From positions 1-17,885 of the forward strand of contig CAYJRY010000025.1 of assembly GCA_964372855.1 (NCBI GenBank): a stretch of 17,885 bases of DNA. The letters run 5' to 3'. The notes beneath the pieces are model-generated. The model was not told the origin of the DNA, searched no databases, and was given only the letters and a program-made list of their open reading frames with translations. Below, piece by piece: positions 7,488 to 13,814 of this stretch (position 1 is the stretch's first letter; every line of letters begins with the position of its first letter). The DNA is from JACOXT01 sp964372855. Lineage in GTDB: Bacteria > Patescibacteriota > Microgenomatia > Levybacterales > UBA12049. A program made the translations under genes and the position numbers.

Positions 7488-7496
7488 TGCTACAAT
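7488..7496 (+). promoter_or_regulatory. Extended -10 promoter for tRNA-Ala(CGC)
   Basis: TGC-TACAAT (7488-7496) is an extended -10 with five of six hexamer matches. It lies 22 bases before the first base of the tRNA, placing transcription start near 7503. No strong -35 is visible. The downstream tRNA-Ala(GGC) may be co-transcribed. Confidence 0.45.
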
Positions 7497-7518
7497 GCAT
7501 TTTCATAGGGCCAAACTT

Positions 7519-7590
7519 GGGCTCGTTGCACAACGGTAGTGCGCCACATTCGCATTGTGGAGGTTGAGGGTCCAATTCCCTCCGAGTCCA
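7519..7590 (+). tRNA. tRNA-Ala (anticodon CGC)
   Basis: A full cloverleaf of 72 bases can be drawn by eye. The acceptor is GGGCTCG/CGAGTCC, the D stem GCAC/GTGC with a GG-containing loop, the anticodon stem CCACA/TGTGG with loop TTCGCAT (anticodon CGC, reading GCG), the variable loop AGGTT, and the T stem GAGGG/CCCTC. The third acceptor pair is G3-U70, the classic alanine identity element, which confirms the assignment. The discriminator is A; CCA is not encoded. The T-loop reads TCCAATT, with C at position 55 instead of the near-universal T, which is unusual. Confidence 0.9.
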
Positions 7591-7600
7591 CAAGATATTA

Positions 7601-7739
7601 GAATTCTTGAAGTTGGATATTCTTGACGTTCTTGATATTGGCGATTTTGAATATTTGAAATCTTGAATAAATTGATCATGACAATCAATATGTCAAGGAC
7701 TCAAAATCAAAGATTTCCAACTTCCAACATCAAGAATTC
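7601..7739. repeat. Large imperfect inverted repeat in the inter-tRNA spacer
   Basis: The spacer between the two tRNA genes begins and ends with inverted copies: GAATTCTTGAAGTTGGA (7601-7617) and TCCAACATCAAGAATTC (7723-7739), matching at 16 of 17. Inside there are further short complementary pieces, including ATTGAT/ATCAAT (7671-7676 with 7684-7689), and repeated TTCTTGA/TTGATATTGG words. The whole spacer could fold as a long, interrupted hairpin. It looks like degenerate repeat DNA; no protein-coding signal is seen on either strand. Confidence 0.6.
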
Positions 7740-7745
7740 CAAAGA

Positions 7746-7818
7746 GGGCCGTTAGCTCAGCTGGTAGAGCGTTCGCATGGCATGCGAAAGGTCGTCAGTT
7801 CAAATCTGATACGGTCCA
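7746..7818 (+). tRNA. tRNA-Ala (anticodon GGC)
   Basis: A 73-base cloverleaf with acceptor GGGCCGT/ACGGTCC, D stem GCTC/GAGC and loop AGCTGGTA, anticodon stem TTCGC/GCGAA with loop ATGGCAT (anticodon GGC, reading GCC and GCU), variable loop AGGTC, and T arm GTCAG-TTCAAAT-CTGAT. G3-U70 is present, confirming alanine identity. The T-loop is canonical. CCA is not encoded. The last base of the tRNA directly abuts the stop codon of the convergent gene at 7819. Confidence 0.95.
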
Positions 7819-8427
7819 CTATTTTCCCTTCGCGATTATTCCGTGGATAATTCCTTTGTATTTTTCGATATCTGCTAAAGCCTGTGCTTTGTCTTTCTGA
7901 CTTTCTTCGCAATCAGCTTTTTTCTCTTCAAAAGTTTGAGCCGCTCCGCAATTGATCTTTTCAAAACCCTCCGCTGATCTTAAATCAAACTGAGCATCTT
8001 GATATCTTCCTAAATAATATTCCAAATCCTCATAGTCCTGTTGTGAATAGCATTTATTGCTCGCAAACTCCCCTTCTCTAATATTTTTCCTAATACAAGG
8101 AGCAACTGGCGTTGTGTATTTTATAGTCTGAGGAGTTGGAGTGATTTTTCTAGTGGACTCGTTAATATTTATCTCGAAATTGGTCTTAAAATCAAAGCTT
8201 GAAAAAGGTGTTGGAGTTGGAATAGGAGTGTACTTGTCTGATTTTGCAAGTTCTTCAGCCAATTGTTTTAATGGATTTAATATCACCCTTTCAAATTCAC
8301 CCGATGCTATAGCTTGATGAAAACTAGCAAAAGTTATAATTGTTAGAGCCAAAAAAAGAGTTCCCAAGATCCACTTTGCTCTATTTGTAATTTTAGGATC
8401 CAAACCTATTTTATATGGAGATTTCAC
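7819..8427 (-). CDS. Membrane-anchored hypothetical protein, coupled to lemA
   Basis: This 202-residue protein has one hydrophobic segment at about residues 19-41 (WILGTLFLALTIITFASF). A Pro/Thr-rich linker follows (TPIPTPTPFSS ... ITPTPQT). The C-terminal part is charged and helical with four cysteines (APCIRK, NKCYSQ, INCGAA, ADCEES), so it is probably anchored in the membrane with an extracytoplasmic domain possibly held by disulfides. I do not recognise a family. The start is GTG at 8427, with GAGG six bases upstream (no ATG is available), and it overlaps the end of lemA by 17 bases, indicating translational coupling and a likely partnership with LemA. Its TAG stop abuts the tRNA-Ala(GGC) gene on the other strand. 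Confidence 0.7.
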   Translation of the reverse strand: MKSPYKIGLDPKITNRAKWILGTLFLALTIITFASFHQAIASGEFERVILNPLKQLAEELAKSDKYTPIPTPTPFSSFDFKTNFEININESTRKITPTPQTIKYTTPVAPCIRKNIREGEFASNKCYSQQDYEDLEYYLGRYQDAQFDLRSAEGFEKINCGAAQTFEEKKADCEESQKDKAQALADIEKYKGIIHGIIAKGK

Positions 8428-8965
8428 GTTTTCCCTCTAAGTCTGTCTCAAACAGTTCTTCGTCTTTGAAGCCAAAAAGAGAAGCAGCTAGCAAATTTGG
8501 GAAGGTTTGAAGCATTGTATTGAAATTCAGTACTGTTTGATTATACTCCTCTCGATATTGTGCAATTCTATCTTCTGTTTCTTTTATATCAGCTCTTAAA
8601 TCTTGATAGTTCTTGGAGGCAACTAAATCAGGATAATCTTCAGAAACTGCAAAAAGTGACCTTAAAGCTGAAGTTAAAATATTGTCTACTTGAGCGGATT
8701 CTTTCGGACCATGAGGCTTTTCAAGCGCAGCACGTGCTTTGGCAACGTCTGAAAAAGTTGTTTTCTCATGCTTGGCATATTCCCTAACAATTGCGACAAG
8801 ATTTTCAATAAGACTTGCCCGACGGCGAAGCTGTACATCAATATCAGCAAAATCTGTCTTGACTTTGTTTCTTCCAGTTACAAACGAGTTATAACTCATC
8901 CAAAGGAAAAGAAGTATAAAAGCAATAATTCCAACCAAAATCCAAAGAACCAAAGTGAGATTCAC
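8411..8965 (-). CDS. lemA: LemA family protein
   Basis: This 184-residue protein has an N-terminal membrane helix (residues about 4-24, LTLVLWILVGIIAFILLF) followed by the all-helical LemA domain. The N-proximal block YNSFVTGRNKVKTDFADID and VQLRRRASLIENLVAIV, and the C-terminal block YNQTVLNFNTMLQTFPNLLA ending in a GFKDEELFE-type tail, are the family's hallmarks. LemA proteins are anchored with a short extracytoplasmic tip and a helical bundle; their molecular role is poorly defined. The start is GTG at 8965: an ATG two bases further upstream is immediately followed by a stop in its own frame. A candidate promoter places transcription start at or next to the GTG. It forms an operon with the overlapping membrane-anchored gene downstream. 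Confidence 0.93.
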   Translation of the reverse strand: MNLTLVLWILVGIIAFILLFLWMSYNSFVTGRNKVKTDFADIDVQLRRRASLIENLVAIVREYAKHEKTTFSDVAKARAALEKPHGPKESAQVDNILTSALRSLFAVSEDYPDLVASKNYQDLRADIKETEDRIAQYREEYNQTVLNFNTMLQTFPNLLAASLFGFKDEELFETDLEGKREISI

Positions 8966-8971
8966 ATCTAT

Positions 8972-9000
8972 ATTATTTCAAGTTTTTAATTAGTTTGCAA
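8972..9000 (-). promoter_or_regulatory. Candidate lemA promoter
   Basis: The minus strand has TTGCAA (9000-8995), a 17-base spacer and AATAAT (8977-8972). The -10 ends six bases before the GTG, so any transcript would be leaderless. The -35 match is moderate (four of six). Confidence 0.4.
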
Positions 9001-9056
9001 CTCAAAAGATATTTAAGTATCACCAAAGCGTTTGGACGTGAGAGTATTAAGATGTC

Positions 9057-9086
9057 AAGGTTCCACCGAGACCTTGGTGGAACCTT
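9057..9086. terminator. Strong hairpin between the wHTH gene and lemA
   Basis: AAGGTTCCACC (9057-9067) and GGTGGAACCTT (9076-9086) are perfect 11-base inverted copies around an 8-base loop. On the plus strand a short TTTT-AAA-TTT tract follows the stem; on the minus strand, where the upstream gene ends at 9121, there is no T-tract. Position favours termination of the minus-strand wHTH gene, but the tail favours the plus strand. It is a convincing stem with ambiguous function. Confidence 0.5.
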
Positions 9087-9120
9087 TTAAATTTCATCGC
9101 TCGGAAGACAGTTTGAAGCA

Positions 9121-9963
9121 CTATTGAGCTTGGAGGTTGGTATTCGGGAAGAATGTTTTAACAGTTCCTTTCCTCTCTACTCTTAAATATCTCTCTTCTA
9201 AAGAGGAAGTAATACCACTAACATGATTTATTCCTTTCTTCTTTCCAAAATTGTCTTCAAGTAGTATTTGTATTTGTCTATTAGTCAGACCCTGAGGATT
9301 AGACGTTATTAAAGAAAGAACATCTTTTTGGGTTTCTTCGATAGGAGATTGATTTGCCTGACTTGATGCTTCTTTCGCCCTATGTAATGAACCTGAAACT
9401 CTTTCTGGATCAATAATAAATCTCTCAGCAAATTGTCTTCCTTCTTTAAGTGTTTGCGGATCTTTATTTTGTAATTTGTCAATTATTTCTAAGAGTTCTG
9501 ATAAAATCATTCTCTGATCTTCTGTAATATCTATTTCTGATTGTTTTCGGCTATCAAACTTTTCTCTCTGAAGGTATTTGTTTTTTTCCAGATGAGAGAG
9601 GATACTAGATATTGTTATCAATATCCTGTTTTTATCTTTATATTTATCTCTTTGTTCTTGAGGAAAAAGATTGTAGACATCTTCACGTGTAAAATGTCTA
9701 CTAGGATTCTTAATAATTACAGAAAATACCAACTCAGAAAGTGTCTTTTGGTGTTTCCAAACTGGTAAGTCTCCTTCTGGAATGAAGTTAGATAATTTGT
9801 AAAATGCAAAAGGTATATTTCGCTTAATTGACTCGTATTGAATTAAACCTATTTCTGATAAACGATTCAAGTGATCATTAATATGACTTTCACCTATTGC
9901 ATTTTCAATATCTATTTCTCTTATAGGAAGAGAGGGGTGAGTAAGTAATTCAAAAATTATTTT
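9121..9963 (-). CDS. Multi-wHTH protein, C-terminal part after a frameshift
   Basis: This frame continues the gene at 9957-10478 after a -1 shift. Its open frame reaches back to about 9987 without an ATG or GTG; a TTG at 9870 is the only conventional start and would cut a winged helix-turn-helix in half. From AAA at 9963 it reads KIIFELLTHPSLPIREIDIE, then NAIGESHINDHLNRLSEIGL, a clear wHTH. A second HTH-like region contains SVIIKNPSRHFTREDVYNLF and a third, near the C-terminus, contains LTSNPQGLTNRQIQILLEDN-like residues (ITSNPQGLTNRQIQILLED). The likely role is DNA binding or transcription regulation. The joined product would have about 450 residues and four wHTH-like domains. The split is either a one-base deletion in an A run (sequencing or real) or programmed frameshifting. 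Confidence 0.7.
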   Translation of the reverse strand, partial: KIIFELLTHPSLPIREIDIENAIGESHINDHLNRLSEIGLIQYESIKRNIPFAFYKLSNFIPEGDLPVWKHQKTLSELVFSVIIKNPSRHFTREDVYNLFPQEQRDKYKDKNRILITISSILSHLEKNKYLQREKFDSRKQSEIDITEDQRMILSELLEIIDKLQNKDPQTLKEGRQFAERFIIDPERVSGSLHRAKEASSQANQSPIEETQKDVLSLITSNPQGLTNRQIQILLEDNFGKKKGINHVSGITSSLEERYLRVERKGTVKTFFPNTNLQAQ

Positions 9964-10478
9964 AGAGCAGTCATTGGCGCCCTCTTTCTATATTCAATAT
10001 CCTCTCCTTCCGCTTGTATATTCTTAGCAAGAGATGGTGATACTGTTCCTCCAAAAAGTTTACTTAGCGGAATATTGTGTTTTTCTGAGAATTCAAGAAG
10101 CTTTCCTGCCCAAGGAATACCAAATTTTTTTCCATAATCTGTAATTGCGTATCCCCACGTTTTAAGCGTCTCATCGATTGTTTCTTTTGCAACAAGACCA
10201 ATTGGCTCAAGAGATTTAATGCAATAATTAAAAGGAACAAAAGTATTCATTCTCCACACTACGTTTTCACCCTGAGCTCTCAAAATCCCTTCGTGGAGAT
10301 CTTTACTATCAAATATATCTCCATTTTTCATTACGAGTAGAGTAATTGCTTTCCCCTCATGGTTTCCTATGCTAGATAACATATTTCCGACTTGCTCATC
10401 AGACAATTTGTCTTTTACTTTTGGTTTTTCAGAAAGTTTTGGAGATTCTAAATTTACTGATAATTCTGGCATAGACAT
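9957..10478 (-). CDS. Multi-wHTH protein, N-terminal part before a frameshift
   Basis: The 173-residue frame starts MSMPELSVNLESPKLSEKPK and carries a wHTH-like region at about residues 24-110 (LSSIGNHEGKAITLLVMKNG, then DIFDSKDLHEGILRAQG). It ends RKRAPMTALK followed by TAA. The next frame resumes with KIIFELLTHP at the same point, and RKRAPMTALK-IIFELL reads as one continuous helix, so the stop is most likely the product of a lost A in the run at 9960-9963. A second ATG six bases downstream (10472) is an alternative start. There is no Shine-Dalgarno. The gene begins 23 bases after the M23 peptidase stop and may be co-transcribed with it. I know this as a CPR-type regulator-like family without an assigned target. 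Confidence 0.75.
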   Translation of the reverse strand: MSMPELSVNLESPKLSEKPKVKDKLSDEQVGNMLSSIGNHEGKAITLLVMKNGDIFDSKDLHEGILRAQGENVVWRMNTFVPFNYCIKSLEPIGLVAKETIDETLKTWGYAITDYGKKFGIPWAGKLLEFSEKHNIPLSKLFGGTVSPSLAKNIQAEGEDIEYRKRAPMTALK

Positions 10479-10501
10479 ATTTTATCAGATTTACAAATCA
10501 T

Positions 10502-11627
10502 TTACTGTAGATACGGCAAGGGGTTGACCAAGACGCCGTTTTTGCGGATTTCAAAATGTACATGAGGACCCGTAGTTCTTCCTGTCATCCCAATCCATCC
10601 TATAACAGTTGATCCTGCTATTACTTCTTGTCCAACTCCAACATTGACTCCAGATAAATGAGCATACAAAGTCTCGACATCTCCATTTTTGACGATCAAA
10701 TTTGTACCATATCCCCCATCCCAAACCCCACTTGACACATGGCTTACAACTCCATTATGCGAAGCAACAATTGGCGTACCAACATCACCAGTTATATCTA
10801 CAGCCATATGATACCACGTCGCAAACTGACTAATAACACCCTTAGCCGGCCATGTAAACCCAAGTGATGAAAAAGTTGTTGGTCCTTGGGCAATATAAAC
10901 AGGACGTCTGAATGTTGGTTTCTCTGAAGGCTTGACTCCATCAGGAACTATCAAAATCTGCCCCTCAACTAAAGAAAAAGTCTCTGGATTGGCAAAATCA
11001 TTAAATGGGNNNNNNNNNNAATGGGAAATCAACAATTTTCTGAGCATCGGTATCTAGCTTTTTTGCAATTGAATAAACAGTGTCTCCCTTTTCCACTTTA
11101 TAAGCAATACCAGTGACAGGCAAAATCTTCAAAGTATCATTAACTGAAATAGCATCATTGGTCAAATCATTTGCCCACCTGATAGTTTCAACTGATATGC
11201 CGAATTTCTCAGCAATTGTTGAAAGAGTATCTCCTTTGCCTACTGTATATTCTATAACTTTATCACGAGGTTTTTGGGAAATATCTGTTTGGAAAACGTC
11301 AGCGCCGACGATAATAGACTCAGTTGTAGATGGAGAGCTAATCGCCAGAGCGTTTCCTTGGTTTGGGGAAAATATAGGATAAGTTTCAGCAAGAAATGGC
11401 GAAACCATAACTCCAATACCCAAAACAGCCATTGAAACCAAATGCATAAAAGGCCTATTGTACCTTCCCCTCTTCATTGTGAAGAGTTTAACTAAAATAT
11501 TTTTATTTGCCTCAAAAATAATCGAGATCGTTATTATCTTTTTCTTGATATAGCTTAAGAAGAATGAGGAAAATGTTGTAAATTCAGAAATAATTGTGCC
11601 TATACTACTAAGATCGATTTTGACCAT
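10502..11627 (-). CDS. LysM-LysM-M23 cell-wall endopeptidase, interrupted by a false gap
   Basis: A secreted or anchored peptidoglycan peptidase. The N-terminus (ATG 11627, MVKIDLSSIG) is basic and hydrophobic, with a membrane segment around residues 60-80 (MHLVSMAVLGIGVMVSPFLA). Two LysM domains follow, starting EYTVGKGDTLSTIAEKFGIS and YKVEKGDTVYSIAKKLDTDA, which bind glycan. The C-terminal M23 (lysostaphin-type) domain has the zinc ligands H-x3-D in WYHMAVDITGDVG and HxH in GPHVHFEIRKNG, so it should be active on peptide cross-links. Ten Ns at 11010-11019 split the frame. Deleting them and one copy of the repeated CCCATT restores KIVDFPFNDFANPETFSLVE and gives exactly 370 codons including the stop. 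ATG 11627 is preferred over TTG 11648 because the TTG overlaps the promoter spacer. The promoter is at 11639-11667. Confidence 0.92.
11010..11019. other. Scaffold gap (10 N)
   Basis: Ten Ns interrupt the M23 gene. The bases on both sides carry the same six-base word (AATGGG on the plus strand, 11004-11009 and 11020-11025 on the two flanks), and collapsing it restores an open reading frame. This is the signature of two overlapping contig ends that were joined with a default gap. Confidence 0.95.
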
Positions 11628-11638
11628 GTGACTTTGTG

Positions 11639-11667
11639 ATACTAACAAAACAAAACACTTAAGTCAA
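11639..11667 (-). promoter_or_regulatory. Promoter of the M23 peptidase gene
   Basis: The minus strand has TTGACT (11667-11662), a 17-base spacer and TAGTAT (11644-11639). The -10 ends 11 bases before ATG 11627, leaving a leader of only a few bases. Confidence 0.65.
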
Positions 11668-11684
11668 TGATCCTATAGTCCATT

Positions 11685-12374
11685 TTATTTTTTTAGTTTT
11701 TTTTGCAAAAATACTATTACTCTTTTTGCTTCAAGATACAATAAAAATGCCACTGCCGATAGATATATCAAAGGAATTGGTTCAAGCAGATTTTGGAAGT
11801 GCGACCCAATAAGCAAAGCGTGAATAAGCACAAATATTCCGGCAATATAAACTAATCTATGCAGTATCTTCCATCTCTTAAATGTCATTTTTGTAATAAC
11901 AAAATCAAAACTGGTCGCAGCCATGAGGCTTAAAATAATTAACGCAACAAAACTAAGTGCGATTGCAAAGATAAATCTTGCGTCTAAAAACCCCAACCCC
12001 TTAAATCCCCCCAAAACTCCAAAAAATGCAAACAAGCTATGCAAAAGTGCGAAGTAAAAAGCAGAAACTCCTATTGCTCGTCTAGCTTTTAAATATTGAG
12101 GCCGATATGGAAAACTTCTGAATGTATAACAAAAAGGTCCGCAAAGAAGGGCAAAATACAAAAAAGTGATCGAACAAAAAGCATAGATTCTTGTTAAGTT
12201 GATTACTTTAATGGCAGCTTGAGGAGTTGTAAAAATAGTCCAAAAAAAGATTGTCAAAGACAAAACAAGGCTAAAAAATAATATATAAAACCTTATGTTT
12301 CTTAACAAAGATCTAATTATCGATAGAAAATCCAATTTTTTAGCCTTTCCCAAGGCTTTCGAGGAATGCCTCAT
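11685..12374 (-). CDS. Ferric-reductase-like (MsrQ/YedZ-type) haem membrane protein
   Basis: This protein has about six hydrophobic segments and the features of the ferric-reductase-like transmembrane domain: a basic RRAIG motif (residues 98-102) before a helix carrying H112 (FALLHSLFAF), and H172 and H185 in LHRLVYIAGIFVLIHALLIG. The paired histidines on two helices are the usual ligands of haem b, so it probably passes electrons across the membrane. No MsrP-like partner lies nearby, and there is no C-terminal FAD/NAD module, so its electron donor and acceptor are unknown. The ATG at 12374 overlaps rho by 35 bases. A TTG at 12335, four bases after the rho stop and with GGAAAGG about eight bases upstream, is a credible alternative start. 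It is very likely translated from the rho mRNA. Confidence 0.82.
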   Translation of the reverse strand: MRHSSKALGKAKKLDFLSIIRSLLRNIRFYILFFSLVLSLTIFFWTIFTTPQAAIKVINLTRIYAFCSITFLYFALLCGPFCYTFRSFPYRPQYLKARRAIGVSAFYFALLHSLFAFFGVLGGFKGLGFLDARFIFAIALSFVALIILSLMAATSFDFVITKMTFKRWKILHRLVYIAGIFVLIHALLIGSHFQNLLEPIPLIYLSAVAFLLYLEAKRVIVFLQKKLKK

Positions 12375-13656
12375 TTGTTTCTGTTTTTGAAAGCCTATCT
12401 ACAAAAATACTAGTTCTTTCTTCGGGGTTTAGCATATCTATCATTCGTCTCATTGTAGCAACTTTTTTAAGATCTTTTTCAGATAATAGCAATTCTTCCT
12501 GTCTTGTTCCTGAGCGAGTTATATCAATACTTGGGAAAATCCTTCGATCAGCCAAACGCCTATCCAAATGAAGCTCAAGATTTCCAGTGCCTTTAAACTC
12601 TTCATAAATCAAATCATCCATTCTTGATCCAGTGTCAACCAAAGCTGTTCCAATAATTGTCAATGACCCTCCTTCTTGACAGTTTCTTGCTGCGCCAAAA
12701 AAGCGTTTTGCAGGCCACAAGGCTGCTGGATCAAATCCTCCTGACAAAGTCCTTCCAGATGGCGCAACTGACAGATTATAAGCCCGAGCTAAACGTGTAA
12801 TTGAATCAAGAAGTATAATCACATCTAATTTCAACTCAACAAGTCTTTTTGCCCGCTCAAGAGTTATCTCAGCGACCCTTGTTTGAGCATCTGGCGGTTC
12901 ATCAAAATGAGAAGCAACTACGTCTCCTTTGACAGATTGAGAAATATCAGTCACCTCTTCAGGTCTCTCTCCAATTAGCGCTGCCATAAGGCGCGCTTTT
13001 GGGAAGTTTTGGGCAATTCCCGAAGCAATCTCTTTAAGAATTGTTGTTTTTCCAGCTTTAGGCGGTGACACAATCATTCCTCTTTGTCCAAAGCCAATCG
13101 GAGAAACTAAATCTATCATTCTGGTTGAAATAGGAAATTTACCGGTTGAGAGAGTAATTTGTCGCTTGGGATAAATTGGAGTCAAATCATCAAAGTAGGG
13201 TCTTTTGAGAGAGTCATCTGCTGGTAAATCATTAACTTTCTCAACCTTAAGAAGACCAAAATAGCGCTCAGTATCTTTCGGAGGCCTGCCAATCCCTGAT
13301 ACTAAGTCTCCGGGACGAAGTAAAAATCTTCTGATTTGGGATTGGGATATATAAATATCACGACTTGAAGGAATAAACTTGGGACGCAAGAACCCATGCC
13401 CTTCTGGCTGAATATCTAGTATTCCTGAAACTTCTTGAGTTGGCGTGGGTTGGGTTTGAGGAATAAGGTGGTTTCGGTCTGTGACCTCCGATCCACGCTT
13501 GTCAAGCAAGCGAACTCCTTCGTCTGTTCCTCGCTTGTCAAGCAAGCGCGCTCGACCTTCGGCCTGCGTTCCAACAATCTCTTCCACAGATGGTGTTTTT
13601 GGTTCTTCTGTATTTTTTTGGGATTCCTTTATAGGAGTAGTTTTTTTATAGACCAT
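12340..13656 (-). CDS. rho: Transcription termination factor Rho
   Basis: This 438-residue hexameric RNA helicase ends transcripts in the cytoplasm using ATP. A variable N-terminal segment (about 1-72) is followed by the cold-shock-like RNA-binding domain (GILDIQPEGHGFLRPKFIPS, about 78-165). The RecA-like motor follows: Walker A PPKAGKT (198-204), LIGERPEEVTD (227-237), Walker B DVIILLDS (278-285), the Q/R-loop region RTLSGGFDPAALWPAKRFFG (302-321), and TGNLELHLDRRLADRRIFPS. All catalytic motifs look intact. Oddity: the N-terminal segment contains two copies of RLLDKRG (37-43, 49-55) encoded by near-palindromic DNA. A strong promoter about 115 bases upstream gives rho a long leader, consistent with autoregulation as seen for rho in other bacteria (inference). 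The next gene overlaps its 3' end. Confidence 0.98.
   Translation of the reverse strand: MVYKKTTPIKESQKNTEEPKTPSVEEIVGTQAEGRARLLDKRGTDEGVRLLDKRGSEVTDRNHLIPQTQPTPTQEVSGILDIQPEGHGFLRPKFIPSSRDIYISQSQIRRFLLRPGDLVSGIGRPPKDTERYFGLLKVEKVNDLPADDSLKRPYFDDLTPIYPKRQITLSTGKFPISTRMIDLVSPIGFGQRGMIVSPPKAGKTTILKEIASGIAQNFPKARLMAALIGERPEEVTDISQSVKGDVVASHFDEPPDAQTRVAEITLERAKRLVELKLDVIILLDSITRLARAYNLSVAPSGRTLSGGFDPAALWPAKRFFGAARNCQEGGSLTIIGTALVDTGSRMDDLIYEEFKGTGNLELHLDRRLADRRIFPSIDITRSGTRQEELLLSEKDLKKVATMRRMIDMLNPEERTSIFVDRLSKTETNEAFLESLGKG
13496..13548 (-). repeat. Palindromic repeat pair inside the rho coding sequence
   Basis: The 17-base sequence CGCTTGTCAAGCAAGCG occurs twice (13496-13512 and 13532-13548), exactly 36 bases apart. 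Each copy contains the inverted arms GCTTG and CAAGC and encodes the peptide LLDKR within RLLDKRG. The sequences following each copy (CTCCTTCG...GTTCC and CTCGACCTTCGG...GTTCC) are also similar. It resembles coding palindromic insertions such as those known in Rickettsia, but I do not recognise this family. Confidence 0.75.
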
Positions 13657-13666
13657 ATGATTAATT

Positions 13667-13694
13667 ATGAACTGCGAACTTTGAACTATGAATT
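13667..13694. repeat. Heptamer tandem repeat in the rho leader
   Basis: Four adjacent 7-base units, ATGAACT, GCGAACT, TTGAACT and ATGAATT, share the pattern NNGAAYT. They lie 11 to 38 bases upstream of the rho ATG, inside the predicted leader. This may be low-complexity repeat DNA or a protein/RNA-binding array. Confidence 0.6.
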
Positions 13695-13777
13695 GAAATT
13701 TTAAATATATGATTTAAGCTCGATATTGAACATGTTGTGGAAAAATTATCTTGAAGGAAACTTATTAATCCAACCGC

Positions 13778-13806
13778 ATTACATCATATTTAGTCAATTT
13801 TGTCAA
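13778..13806 (-). promoter_or_regulatory. Promoter of rho
   Basis: The minus strand has a perfect TTGACA (13806-13801), a 17-base spacer and TGTAAT (13783-13778; five of six). Transcription should start near 13771, giving a rho leader of about 115 bases. The -35 begins nine bases downstream of the stop of the preceding gene. Confidence 0.7.
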
Positions 13807-13814
13807 GATACTTT

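Noticed and set aside
7503..7688. 61-codon minus-strand frame
   Set aside because: It lies across the tRNA-Ala(CGC) gene and repeat spacer; the reading frame is a by-product.
9057..9086. Possible T-box element (TGGAACC within GGTGGAACC)
   Set aside because: In a T-box the TGGNACC motif precedes its complement; here the complementary arm comes first on both strands, and no specifier stem lies upstream.
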